The notes beneath the pieces are model-generated. The model had not been told where the DNA came from. It saw nothing but the letters and a program-made list of their open reading frames with translations, and ran no database searches. From Streptomyces xiamenensis (GTDB taxonomy: Bacteria; Actinomycetota; Actinomycetes; Streptomycetales; Streptomycetaceae), in assembly GCF_000993785.3 (NCBI RefSeq), contig NZ_CP009922.3, positions 5,828,001 to 5,892,000 of the forward strand: a stretch of 64,000 nt of DNA, in the 5' to 3' direction. A program made the translations under genes and the position numbers. Positions 42,957 to 50,720 of the stretch are shown piece after piece. Numbering within the stretch: position 1 is the first letter of the stretch; each line of letters opens with the position of its first letter.

Positions 42957-44171
42957 GTGGCTATCAACGGCTCCCTGGCAACCGTGCAGCGATCACTGGC
43001 CGACCCGGCCATCAGCTATCCCCTGTGGCCCCCGCTGACCCGAGGCTGTCCCAGGAGCAGCACCGAGGACATTTCCTACCCGGTGGAGGTCGACTACGCC
43101 TACGACCGGGCCCCGTCGTCGCTCTTCGCCGCCCCAGGCCCGGCCGTGGCGTCCTCGGGTCTGGAACGGTGGCAACCACTGCTCCCGCCACTGACCGCAC
43201 CCGGACTGGGGGAGGGAGGCACTCCACTCGTCGAACTCGAGCCCGGGATCTTCATCAAGGATGAGTCGCGCAACCCCACATGGAGCCACAAGGACCGGCT
43301 GAACCGCTGCACCGTCAGTGCCGCGCTGGGCCTCGACGCCCCGGGAGTCGTCGTCGCCTCCTCCGGCAACCACGGAGCGTCGGCCGCCGCCTTCGCCGCC
43401 CGCGCCGGCCTGCGGTGCGTGGTGTTCGCCGCGCCGGACATGCCGCCGGCCGTCGACGCCTTCCTCAACGCTTACGAAGCGGTGGTCCTGCCCGTGCCCC
43501 GGGACGCGCGCTGGCCTTTGATGCGGATGGTCGTCGACCGTATGGGACTGCACCCGGTCAGCAACCTCACCCGCACGCACACCGGCCACTCCTTCGGCCC
43601 CGAGGGGTACAAGACCATCGCGTACGAGCTGTACCTGGACCTCGGCGTCGTCCCCACAGCCGTGTGCGTCCCCACCGGTTACGGCGAACTCCTCTACGGC
43701 ATCTGGAAGGGCTTCACCGAACTGCGCCGCCTCGGCGTCACCGAACGCCTGCCGCGCATGATCGCCTGCGAGCCCGCCGCGGCCGCACCCCTCGCCCGGG
43801 CCGTGCGCCAGGGCCTTCCCGCGGCGGAGGTGGACGTGCGGCCGACCGACGCGTACTCGATCGTCTCCTCCGTCAGCGGCTACCGCGGTGTGGTCGCCGT
43901 CCGGGACAGCGGTGGCCAGGTGGTGGTCCTCGACGACGGGCAACTGCGCGACGCCCGGCGCGAACTGGCTCGGGCCGGCCTGTGGACGGAGCTGTCCAGC
44001 GCAGCTGGGCTGGCCGCTGTGCGCGCCCTCGGTCTCCGCGACGAGCCGGTGGTCTGCGTCTCCACGTCGAGCGGATTCAAGGACCGGGCGGTGGGAGACC
44101 GCTCCTCCGAGGACGTCCTCCCGGAATGGACGGCTGTCCAGAGCCGGCTTCACGCTGCCGGCATCCGGTAG
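42957..44171 (+). CDS. Threonine synthase-like PLP-dependent enzyme
   Basis: 404-aa fold-type II PLP enzyme. The PLP lysine is in NPTWSHKDRLN and the phosphate/substrate loop is VVASSGNHGASAAAF. A second conserved part is VCVPTGYGELLYGIWKGF. It resembles threonine synthases and diaminopropionate-lyase-like enzymes, but the C-terminus diverges. A dedicated secondary-metabolic or degradative role is possible, since no other threonine genes are near. The GTG start lies six bases after TAGGCT (42945-42950) without a ribosome site, so the mRNA is probably leaderless. Confidence 0.8.
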   Translation: MAINGSLATVQRSLADPAISYPLWPPLTRGCPRSSTEDISYPVEVDYAYDRAPSSLFAAPGPAVASSGLERWQPLLPPLTAPGLGEGGTPLVELEPGIFIKDESRNPTWSHKDRLNRCTVSAALGLDAPGVVVASSGNHGASAAAFAARAGLRCVVFAAPDMPPAVDAFLNAYEAVVLPVPRDARWPLMRMVVDRMGLHPVSNLTRTHTGHSFGPEGYKTIAYELYLDLGVVPTAVCVPTGYGELLYGIWKGFTELRRLGVTERLPRMIACEPAAAAPLARAVRQGLPAAEVDVRPTDAYSIVSSVSGYRGVVAVRDSGGQVVVLDDGQLRDARRELARAGLWTELSSAAGLAAVRALGLRDEPVVCVSTSSGFKDRAVGDRSSEDVLPEWTAVQSRLHAAGIR

Positions 44172-44482
44172 AGCCCAGCCGGGGGCGGGGCCGCGCCGTC
44201 CTTCCGCCTCGCCGGCCGCCCTGACCGGTCCGGGCCGCCCGGGCCCTCACCACGCCCCGACCACTGCCGGAGACAGAAGCGGAGAACCCGATACGGAAGA
44301 ACACGAGCGATCGCGGTCGGTGATCCCTGCTTCTCCCACGGCCCGCGTGTCGCGCGCGGCTCCCGGGGCGCCCGGCCAACACGCGCCCCCGTGCGGCGGA
44401 TTGCCCACCTGGCCCGGTGCGCGCTGAAATGGTGAACCACCACCCCGCCGGGCCCCGGGCGGGACCGGCGGAGGAGGACGCG
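44172..44482 (+). promoter_or_regulatory. Intergenic region with DUF402 gene promoter
   Basis: This 311-bp gap has no gene. TTGCCC (44401-44406), an 18-bp spacer and TGAAAT (44425-44430) make a plausible promoter about 45 bp before the DUF402 start. GC-rich inverted arms near 44232-44250 may end the upstream transcript. Confidence 0.45.
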
Positions 44483-45169
44483 ATGCGCTGCTTCGAGACG
44501 GGCCGGACCGTTGTACGGCGTGAGGTGCACCGTTCCGGACGGCTGTGGAACGAACAGGCCCTGCGCGTTGTCGAGGACACCGGCGAGGCTCTGGTGACGG
44601 CCTGCGCCCCGGGGGCCGAAGCGCGGTGGCCCGCGCTGTATCTCAAGGCCCGCAGTGACGGCGACCGTTCGGTACGCACGGAGGCATTCGACGCGATGGC
44701 CACCGGTACATGGGATCTCGCGGCGGCGGCGTGGCAGGAGACCGACCTGCTGCTGTGGAAGCCTCCCGCGGCCTGGTTCAGCATCAACGCCTTCTACCTT
44801 CCCGACGGCCACGGCCGGCGGCTGCGCAACTGGTACGTCAACTTCGAGCGGCCCACCGCCCGCACCGCGTCCGGGTTCGACACCTTCGACCTCACCCTGG
44901 ATCTGGTCATCGCCCCCGACCTCACCGGCTGGACGTGGAAGGACGAGGACGAGTACGCCCATGTACGGCGGCTCGGCATCGTCTCCGACGCCGAAGACCG
45001 GGCCGTGGACGCCGCCCGCGCCCAGGTCCTCGCGATGCTCGCCGAACGCACCGGCGTCTTCGCACACGCACAGGAATGGGCGCGCTGGCGGTGGCAGCCG
45101 GAGTGGCCCACACCACGCCTGTCGCAGCGCGCCGCGGCCGGCGAGGCGGCGGTACCCGGGAGCGGCTGA
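44483..45169 (+). CDS. DUF402-domain protein (nucleoside-diphosphate phosphatase/FomD-like fold)
   Basis: 228 residues. The DUF402 core is clear: WFSINAFYLPDGHGRRLRNWYVNFERP, then the DTFDLTLDLVIAPDL strand with paired acidic metal ligands and WTWKDEDEYAHVRRLG. Family members hydrolyse nucleoside di/triphosphates or, in FomD, a cytidylyl intermediate. The specific substrate here is unknown. GAGGAGGACGCG precedes the ATG at 44483. No functional link to its neighbours is evident. Confidence 0.85.
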   Translation: MRCFETGRTVVRREVHRSGRLWNEQALRVVEDTGEALVTACAPGAEARWPALYLKARSDGDRSVRTEAFDAMATGTWDLAAAAWQETDLLLWKPPAAWFSINAFYLPDGHGRRLRNWYVNFERPTARTASGFDTFDLTLDLVIAPDLTGWTWKDEDEYAHVRRLGIVSDAEDRAVDAARAQVLAMLAERTGVFAHAQEWARWRWQPEWPTPRLSQRAAAGEAAVPGSG

Positions 45170-45343
45170 AACGCAGCGGAACGATCGCGCCGACCGGCGG
45201 CGGACGCACGCGGTTCGCCCGCCCACCCGGGCACGGGCGCCGCCGTGACGGGGCGCCGACATCGGCGATCGCCACGCGCGGCACCACCCCACCGGCGCGC
45301 CGTCCCGTGAACCAGAGGCCGTTCAAAGGAGTTGACCGCCCCA

Positions 45344-45372
45344 TTGACATGAACAGTGGTCTGGACCAACCT
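45344..45372 (+). promoter_or_regulatory. Chitinase promoter with DasR-type operator (dre)
   Basis: TTGACA (45344-45349) followed after 17 bp by CAACCT (45367-45372) is the likely promoter. TGGTCTGGACCA (45357-45368) differs at one central base from the DasR core TGGTCTAGACCA, and it lies between -35 and -10, where DasR would repress until GlcNAc-6-P or GlcN-6-P releases it. The rest of the 263-bp gap shows nothing else. Confidence 0.8.
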
Positions 45373-45432
45373 GAGGACCCATCGGTGGCCACCGTTCCTC
45401 CCGTATCCCCCACACTCGTTACGGAGGCAGGA

Positions 45433-46473
45433 GTGGACAACACCCGTACCGTCGGCGCTCGCCCCACGCGTCGCCGACCGCTCTCCCTGGTCCTGGGCGC
45501 CGGAGCGTTCGCCGGTGTCCTGATCACCACCGCGCTGAGCGCCGGAGCCGGCGCCACGGAACCGGCCGGGCAGTCCCCGGGCGCCCAACAGGTGCCCGGA
45601 CACGCGGTGACCGGCTACTGGCACAACTTCGACAACGGCTCGGTGCTCCAGCGGTTGGCCGACGTGCCCGACGACTTCGACATCATCGCGGTGTCGTTCG
45701 CCGACTCCACCGCCGTCCCCGGCGAGATCGAGTTCAACCTCGATCCGGTGCTCGGTTACGCCTCCGAGCAGGAGTTCAAGGACGAGATCGCCGCGAAGCA
45801 GGCCGACGGGAAGTCCGTCATCATCTCGGTGGGCGGCGAACTCGGGAACGTGGCCGTCAACGACCCGGCCTCCGCCGACGCGTTCACCCGCAGCACGCTC
45901 GCCCTGATGGACGAGTACGGCTTCGACGGTGTGGACATCGACCTGGAACACGGCATCAACGCCACCTATCTGACCCAGGCCATGGAAGGCATCCACGCGG
46001 CCACCGGCGACAGCCTCGTGTACACCATGGCGCCGCAGACCCTGGACATGCAGTCCACCGGCTCCCCGTACTTCCAGCTGGCGCTGAACACCAAAGACTT
46101 CCTGACGGTGGTCAACACCCAGTACTACAACAGCGGCAGCATGCTGGGCTGCGACGGCCAGGTGTACGCCGCGGGCACGGTGGACTTCCTCACCGCCCTG
46201 GCGTGCATCCAACTGGAGAGCGGGCTCGACGCCTCCCAGGTCGGGCTCGGCGTCCCCGCCTCGCCGAACGCGGCGGGCTCCGGCTACGTTGCCCCCGAGG
46301 TCGTCACCGCCGCACTCGACTGCCTCACCCAGGGCTTCAACTGCGGAAACTTCGTGCCGGACCGGACCTATCCCGGGCTGCGCGGAGCGATGACCTGGTC
46401 GACCAACTGGGACGCGCACAGCGGCTACGCCTGGTCCTCCGTCGTCGGACCGCACGTCCGGGGCCTGCCCTGA
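45433..46473 (+). CDS. Secreted GH18 chitinase
   Basis: 346-aa exported chitinase. The basic N-terminus RPTRRRPLSL and hydrophobic run with AGA-TEP cleavage site form a signal peptide. The single catalytic domain has HAVTGYWHNFDNG, VIISVGGELGN, the catalytic DGVDIDLEHG with its glutamate, MAPQTLDM and the C-terminal GAMTWSTNWD. No chitin-binding module is present. It resembles streptomycete ChiC/ChiD-like single-domain enzymes. GTG 45433 is chosen because GGAGG lies six bases upstream, and the upstream in-frame ATG lies inside the operator region. Confidence 0.93.
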   Translation: MDNTRTVGARPTRRRPLSLVLGAGAFAGVLITTALSAGAGATEPAGQSPGAQQVPGHAVTGYWHNFDNGSVLQRLADVPDDFDIIAVSFADSTAVPGEIEFNLDPVLGYASEQEFKDEIAAKQADGKSVIISVGGELGNVAVNDPASADAFTRSTLALMDEYGFDGVDIDLEHGINATYLTQAMEGIHAATGDSLVYTMAPQTLDMQSTGSPYFQLALNTKDFLTVVNTQYYNSGSMLGCDGQVYAAGTVDFLTALACIQLESGLDASQVGLGVPASPNAAGSGYVAPEVVTAALDCLTQGFNCGNFVPDRTYPGLRGAMTWSTNWDAHSGYAWSSVVGPHVRGLP

Positions 46474-46695
46474 GCTGACCCGATCCGACCACCGCCGCCG
46501 AAAGCATCCGACATTGGTGTGGACCTCTCGGCGCGCGGTGGTCGCACCACGTGCCATCACCGCCGCGGCCGCCGAGGTGCTCCCCGCGCGACGGGGTCGT
46601 GTGCGGTGATGCCGGCAAGGCGTCCCGCGAGCCGCGATGAGTTCCGCCGCGTCCGCCGGTCATACTGTCGAGCCCGTGACGGAGGAGGACTTCTG

Positions 46696-47259
46696 GTGCG
46701 CAGCGTGACCTACTCGATGGGCGTCTCGCTCGACGGCTACATCGTCGGACCGGACGGCGGCTTCAACTGGACGACACCCGACGAGGAGATCTTCCGCTTC
46801 TGGATCGACGAGATCCGGGATGTCGGCGTTCATCTGATGGGACGGCGGCTGTACGAGACGATGCTGTACTGGGAGACCGCCGACCAGGACCTCTCGCTCG
46901 ACGCGGCGTCCCGGGAGTGGACCGCGTTGTGGAAGCCACTTCCCAAGGTCGTCTTCTCCAGGACGCTGCCGGCGGTGCGGGGCACGGCCCGGCTGGCCTC
47001 CGCCGGCCCGGCGCAGGAGATCGAGCGGCTGCGCGCCGAGCCGGGGACCGGCGACATCGCGATCGGCGGCGCGACCCTGGCCGCCGAGGTCGCCGACGCG
47101 GGTCTGATCGACGAGTACCGGGCCATGGTCCACCCGGTGCTGGTCGGCGGCGGCGTTCCGTTCTTCCCCCACCACGAGCGCCGGGTCGATCTCGAACTCG
47201 TCGACACCCGCACCTTCGGCTCGAAAGTCGTCTACCTCCGCTACCGCGTGGCGCGGTAA
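46696..47259 (+). CDS. Dihydrofolate reductase-like (RibD C-terminal fold) protein
   Basis: 187 residues: VTYSMGVSLDGYIVGPDGGF, GVHLMGRRLYETMLYWE, KVVFSRTLP and IAIGGATLAAEVADAGLIDEYRAMVHPVLVGGG. It is the second DHFR-like protein in the window but belongs to another branch than the one at 41498. Probably an NADPH-dependent reductase of unknown substrate. The GTG at 46696 has GGAGG eight bases upstream. In the 222-bp gap after the chitinase I see no gene. Confidence 0.88.
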   Translation: MRSVTYSMGVSLDGYIVGPDGGFNWTTPDEEIFRFWIDEIRDVGVHLMGRRLYETMLYWETADQDLSLDAASREWTALWKPLPKVVFSRTLPAVRGTARLASAGPAQEIERLRAEPGTGDIAIGGATLAAEVADAGLIDEYRAMVHPVLVGGGVPFFPHHERRVDLELVDTRTFGSKVVYLRYRVAR

Positions 47260-47301
47260 CCGCTCATCGCCGGTTCGTCGGTCGCCTTCCCGGGTTCGGT
47301 G

Positions 47302-47661
47302 CTAGTCGGTCTCTCCGGACCGCTGTTGTGCGCCGAGGTCGTCGTGGAGGAGCGGATGGTGCCCCGTCTGCTTGGTGCGGTAGGCGACCCGGGCGACGAT
47401 GTGGGCGGCGACGGGGCTGGTGAGGAGCTGGAAGAAGACGACGAGGGCGAGGGTGGCGGCGTCGGTCCACGAACGGAGCCGGAGTGCGACTCCGGCCGTG
47501 AGAAGGAGGATGCCGAGCGTCTGGGAGTTGGTCGCGGCGCTGGAGCGGGTGAGGACATCGGGCAGGCGGAGGAGCCCGATGACGCCCGACAGGGCGACGA
47601 GAGCGCCGGCGAGGAGCAGGAGCGAGCCGATGAGGTCGGCCACTTGGTGCCAGGTGTTCAC
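47302..47661 (-). CDS. mrpG: Mrp antiporter subunit G
   Basis: 119-aa membrane protein with three helices, the small MnhG/PhaG subunit: DLIGSLLLLAGALVALSGVIGLLRLPDVLTRSSAAT and TLGILLLTAGVALRL. It belongs to the Mrp-type multisubunit Na+(or K+)/H+ antiporter. It is the last gene of the operon and its GTG overlaps the mrpF stop by 4 bp (GTGA), with AAGGAGG upstream. Confidence 0.92.
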   Translation of the reverse strand: MNTWHQVADLIGSLLLLAGALVALSGVIGLLRLPDVLTRSSAATNSQTLGILLLTAGVALRLRSWTDAATLALVVFFQLLTSPVAAHIVARVAYRTKQTGHHPLLHDDLGAQQRSGETD

Positions 47662-47951
47662 GGGGCCTCCTTCGTCTTGGGGCGGTCGCGTACGGCGATG
47701 AAACGGGCGATGCCGACGGAGCTGGTGAAGCCGAGGAACGCGATGACGAGCATGATCGACAAGTAGTAGCGGGTGCGGGTGGACGCGGCGTTGACGCCGA
47801 TACCGGCGACGATCAGCGCGGCGGCGACGTCGATGGCGATGGCCCGGTCGAGCATGGAGGGGCCGCGCCAGATACGGATGAGCAGGAGCGCGCCGGCGAG
47901 CAGGATGACGCCGAGGGCGGTGTTGAGAAGAACGTCACTGGCCTGGGTCAT
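47658..47951 (-). CDS. mrpF: Mrp antiporter subunit F
   Basis: 97-aa protein with three helices (LLNTALGVILLAGALLLIRIWRGPSMLDRAIAIDVAAALIVAGIG), the MnhF/PhaF signature. Subunit F is needed for antiporter assembly. The ATG overlaps the mrpE stop (ATGA) and its stop overlaps mrpG, so translation is coupled along the operon. Confidence 0.92.
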   Translation of the reverse strand: MTQASDVLLNTALGVILLAGALLLIRIWRGPSMLDRAIAIDVAAALIVAGIGVNAASTRTRYYLSIMLVIAFLGFTSSVGIARFIAVRDRPKTKEAP

Positions 47952-48526
47952 GGGCGGGGTTCCTTGTGCTGTGGGGGGTCGGTGCGGATCCGTTCGATTT
48001 CGGCGCGGGTGCCGAAGGCGCGTACGACGAGCGCCTCCAGGCGCCACACGTTGCGGCGGGAGCGTTCGATCCTGCCGGGCTGATCGGCGTCGGAGATGTG
48101 CAGGAACAGGGTCGCGGTGGTGCCGTTGACCTCGACCAGCGCGCCGCCTGGCACACACGACACCGATACGGCGCAGGCGGCGATCATGAGGTCGGTCCGG
48201 CAGCGCAGGGGCACCGCGATGACCGCGGCCGGGCGCAGCCGCCGGCGTCCGGCCAGGGATTGCCGCGTGACGGTGACGCTGGAGACCGCCATGTCGTACA
48301 GGAGGTATCCGGCGAGTTTCACGATGCCGATCGCTCGCAGCCGCAGGTCGAGTTCGACGGCGGGCAGCGGGAAGACGAGGCACAGCAGGACCGAGACGAG
48401 GACGCCGCTGATGAGATTGCCCCAGGTGGGCCCGGACCACAGCAGCATCCAGATGACCGTGAGCCAGGCGATCAGCGGCAGGTCCAGCCGCCGATGGCGG
48501 GGGGCGGGCGGCACGGGGGGAATCAC
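47948..48526 (-). CDS. mrpE: Mrp antiporter subunit E
   Basis: 192-aa MnhE/PhaE subunit: two N-terminal helices (LIAWLTVIWMLLWSG, LISGVLVSVLLCLVFPLP) and a cytosolic domain with RCRTDLMIAACAVSVSCVPGGALVEVNGTTATLFLHI. The GTG overlaps the mrpD stop by 4 bp. The tail is slightly longer than usual (RIRTDPPQHKEPRP). Confidence 0.92.
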   Translation of the reverse strand: MIPPVPPAPRHRRLDLPLIAWLTVIWMLLWSGPTWGNLISGVLVSVLLCLVFPLPAVELDLRLRAIGIVKLAGYLLYDMAVSSVTVTRQSLAGRRRLRPAAVIAVPLRCRTDLMIAACAVSVSCVPGGALVEVNGTTATLFLHISDADQPGRIERSRRNVWRLEALVVRAFGTRAEIERIRTDPPQHKEPRP

Positions 48527-50142
48527 GGGTTGAGGACCGCCTCGATGTAGGGGGAACGGGCCAGGAGTTCGCCGGCCGCCCGGTCGGCGACCGCGGTCAG
48601 GGGCGTGGCCAGAAGGGTGTAGGCCAGTCCCAGTGCGACGGCACCCGCCGTGGCGCTCGTCATGATGAGCGGGACGCGGGAGGTGGTGCGGATGCAGGCG
48701 CCGGTGGGTGTCGCGCCGCTGCCGGCCGGGCCGGTGGGGCCGGCGGGGCCGATCGGGATGTGGGGGCGTTCCTCGTCCTCCTCGGTGTCCTCCAGGACCA
48801 CCCCCTCGGCGGGCAGGGGAGCGGGTTCGGCACGCCAGAAGGCGAGGTTCCACACCTTGGCCATCACGTACAGGGTGAGGACGCTGGTGACGGCGATGGC
48901 GCCGAGCAGGATGTAGGCGTCGGCGCCGCCGTCCGCCGCGCCGGCCCGCATCAGGCCGAGTTTGCCGAGGAAGCCCGACAGCGGGGGGATACCGGCGAGG
49001 TTCATGGCGGGGATGAACCACAGCACGGCCAGCAGCGGAGCGGTGCGTGCGGCGCCGCCCAGCCGGGTCAGTTCGGTGGTGCCGTAACGCCGCTCCAGCA
49101 GTCCCGCCGCCAGGAAGAGCGTGGTCTGCACGGTGATGTGGTGGGCGGTGTAGACGATGGCGCCGCCGATGCCCGCGCGGGTGCCCAGGGCGAGTCCGAA
49201 CAGCATGAAGCCGATGTGACTGACGAGGGTGAAGGACAGCAGCCGTTTGAGGTCGGTCTGGGCGACCGCGCCGAGGATGCCGACGAGCATCGACGCGAAC
49301 GCGATGGCCATGAGGACGAGCGTGAGGTGGTTGCCCGGGAACAGAAGAGTCTCGGCGCGGATCATGGAGTAGACGCCGACCTTGGTCAGCAGTCCCGCGA
49401 AAACGGCGGTGATCGGCGCGGGCGCGGTGGGATAGGAGTCGGGCAGCCAGGCCGCGACGGGGAAGACCGCCGCCTTGACGCCGAAGACGGTCAGCAGCAG
49501 CACCTCGATCAGCATCCGCACGCCCTCGGGCACTTCGGCGAGGCGTACGGACAGCTGGGCGAAGTTGACGGTGCCCGCCGCGGCGTAGGCGACGGCGATC
49601 GCGGCGAGGAAGACCAGGGAGGACACGAGGGAGACGACGACGTACGTGGACCCCGCGCGCAGGCGCGGCTCGGTGCCGCCCACGGTGAGCAGCACGAAGC
49701 TGGCCATGAGCATGATCTCGAAGCCGACGTACAGGTTGACGAGGTCGCCGGCGAGGAAGGTGCAGGAGACCCCGGCGACCAGGACGAGGTAGGCCGGGTG
49801 GAAGACGGGGATCGGGGCCCGCTCCTCCCGGTCGGCCATGTCCTGGCCCAGCGCGTAGATGAGGACGATGAGGGTGACGGCGCCGGAGACGGTGAGCATC
49901 AGGGCGGAGAGCCGGTCGGCGACGAGGGTGACGCCCAGCGGCGGGGCGAAGTCCCCGAGGTGCACGGCCAGCGGCCCGGAGCGGTCCGCCTCGAACAGCA
50001 GGATGACGTCGACGGCGAGCACGATGGTGAGGACCGCGATGCTGATCAGGCGGTGCAGTGAGCGCAGCCTCGGACCGATGAACAGGCTGAGGCCGCAGGC
50101 GGTCAGGGGCAGGACCACGGGCAGCGGGACGAGGGCGTTCAC
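48523..50142 (-). CDS. mrpD: Mrp antiporter subunit D
   Basis: 539-aa proton-translocating subunit related to complex I NuoM/NuoN, with about 14 helices. The conserved charged residues appear in VGFEIMLMASFVLL, FGVKAAVFPVAAWLPDSYPTAPAPITAVFAGLLTKVGVYSMIR and TDLKRLLSFTLVSHIGFML. The GTG at 50142 overlaps the mrpC stop (GTGA). Confidence 0.94.
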   Translation of the reverse strand: MNALVPLPVVLPLTACGLSLFIGPRLRSLHRLISIAVLTIVLAVDVILLFEADRSGPLAVHLGDFAPPLGVTLVADRLSALMLTVSGAVTLIVLIYALGQDMADREERAPIPVFHPAYLVLVAGVSCTFLAGDLVNLYVGFEIMLMASFVLLTVGGTEPRLRAGSTYVVVSLVSSLVFLAAIAVAYAAAGTVNFAQLSVRLAEVPEGVRMLIEVLLLTVFGVKAAVFPVAAWLPDSYPTAPAPITAVFAGLLTKVGVYSMIRAETLLFPGNHLTLVLMAIAFASMLVGILGAVAQTDLKRLLSFTLVSHIGFMLFGLALGTRAGIGGAIVYTAHHITVQTTLFLAAGLLERRYGTTELTRLGGAARTAPLLAVLWFIPAMNLAGIPPLSGFLGKLGLMRAGAADGGADAYILLGAIAVTSVLTLYVMAKVWNLAFWRAEPAPLPAEGVVLEDTEEDEERPHIPIGPAGPTGPAGSGATPTGACIRTTSRVPLIMTSATAGAVALGLAYTLLATPLTAVADRAAGELLARSPYIEAVLNP

Positions 50143-50720
50143 CGGGTGTCGTTCTCCTGCCGGGAGTCGGGCTGGGGCGGAGGCGGGGGCGGGTCGGCGC
50201 CGAGGATGTCGTCCCACAGGTCACCGGAGGCGTCGCGGGCCCGGGCCTGGAACGCGCGGTCGGCCCGCAGCCGGCGGCGGTGCTCGCGACGCTGCTCGCG
50301 CCGGGCCCGCCGGCTCGGTTGCCCGTGCTGCTCGCGCAGTTCGGCGCGTTCGGCGGAGATCACCGCACGCAGGACGATGCGCCGGTCCTCGACATCGTCG
50401 GGGACGAAGTCCGAACCGGTGAGCTGACCACTGCGGTAGGCCATCGCGAGAACGAACGCCGTGGTGGCCAGCGTGATGACCACGGCGGTCAGCACGATCG
50501 CCTGCGGCAGCGGGTCGGTGACCCGGGAGTGGGCGACGCCCGGGTACAGCAGCGGGGGCAGTCCGGCGCGCCCGGTGGCGGCCAGGACGAACAGGTTGAT
50601 GCCGTTCCCGCACACGATGATCCCGATCAGGACCCGGGTCAGGGCCCTGGTGTGGATGAGGACCACCCCGACGGAGGTCAGTACCACGGCGCAGATCAAC
50701 AGGGTCGCGCTGACGGTCAT
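50139..50720 (-). CDS. mrpC: Mrp antiporter subunit C with extended C-terminal tail
   Basis: 193 residues. The first 110 are a normal NuoK-like MnhC subunit with three helices (LICAVVLTSVGVVLIHTRALTRVLIGIIVCGNGINLFVL, TDPLPQAIVLTAVVITLATTAF). The last 80, rich in Arg/Glu then Pro (RRARREQRREHRRRLRAD, GADPPPPPPQPD), are absent from typical MnhC proteins and should form a cytosolic tail. The ATG overlaps the mrpA stop (ATGA). Confidence 0.92.
   Translation of the reverse strand: MTVSATLLICAVVLTSVGVVLIHTRALTRVLIGIIVCGNGINLFVLAATGRAGLPPLLYPGVAHSRVTDPLPQAIVLTAVVITLATTAFVLAMAYRSGQLTGSDFVPDDVEDRRIVLRAVISAERAELREQHGQPSRRARREQRREHRRRLRADRAFQARARDASGDLWDDILGADPPPPPPQPDSRQENDTR

Noticed and set aside
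41498..47259. The two DHFR-like genes as trimethoprim-resistance DHFRs
   Set aside because: Both belong to the RibD C-terminal-like group and lack the folate-binding residues of true dihydrofolate reductase.
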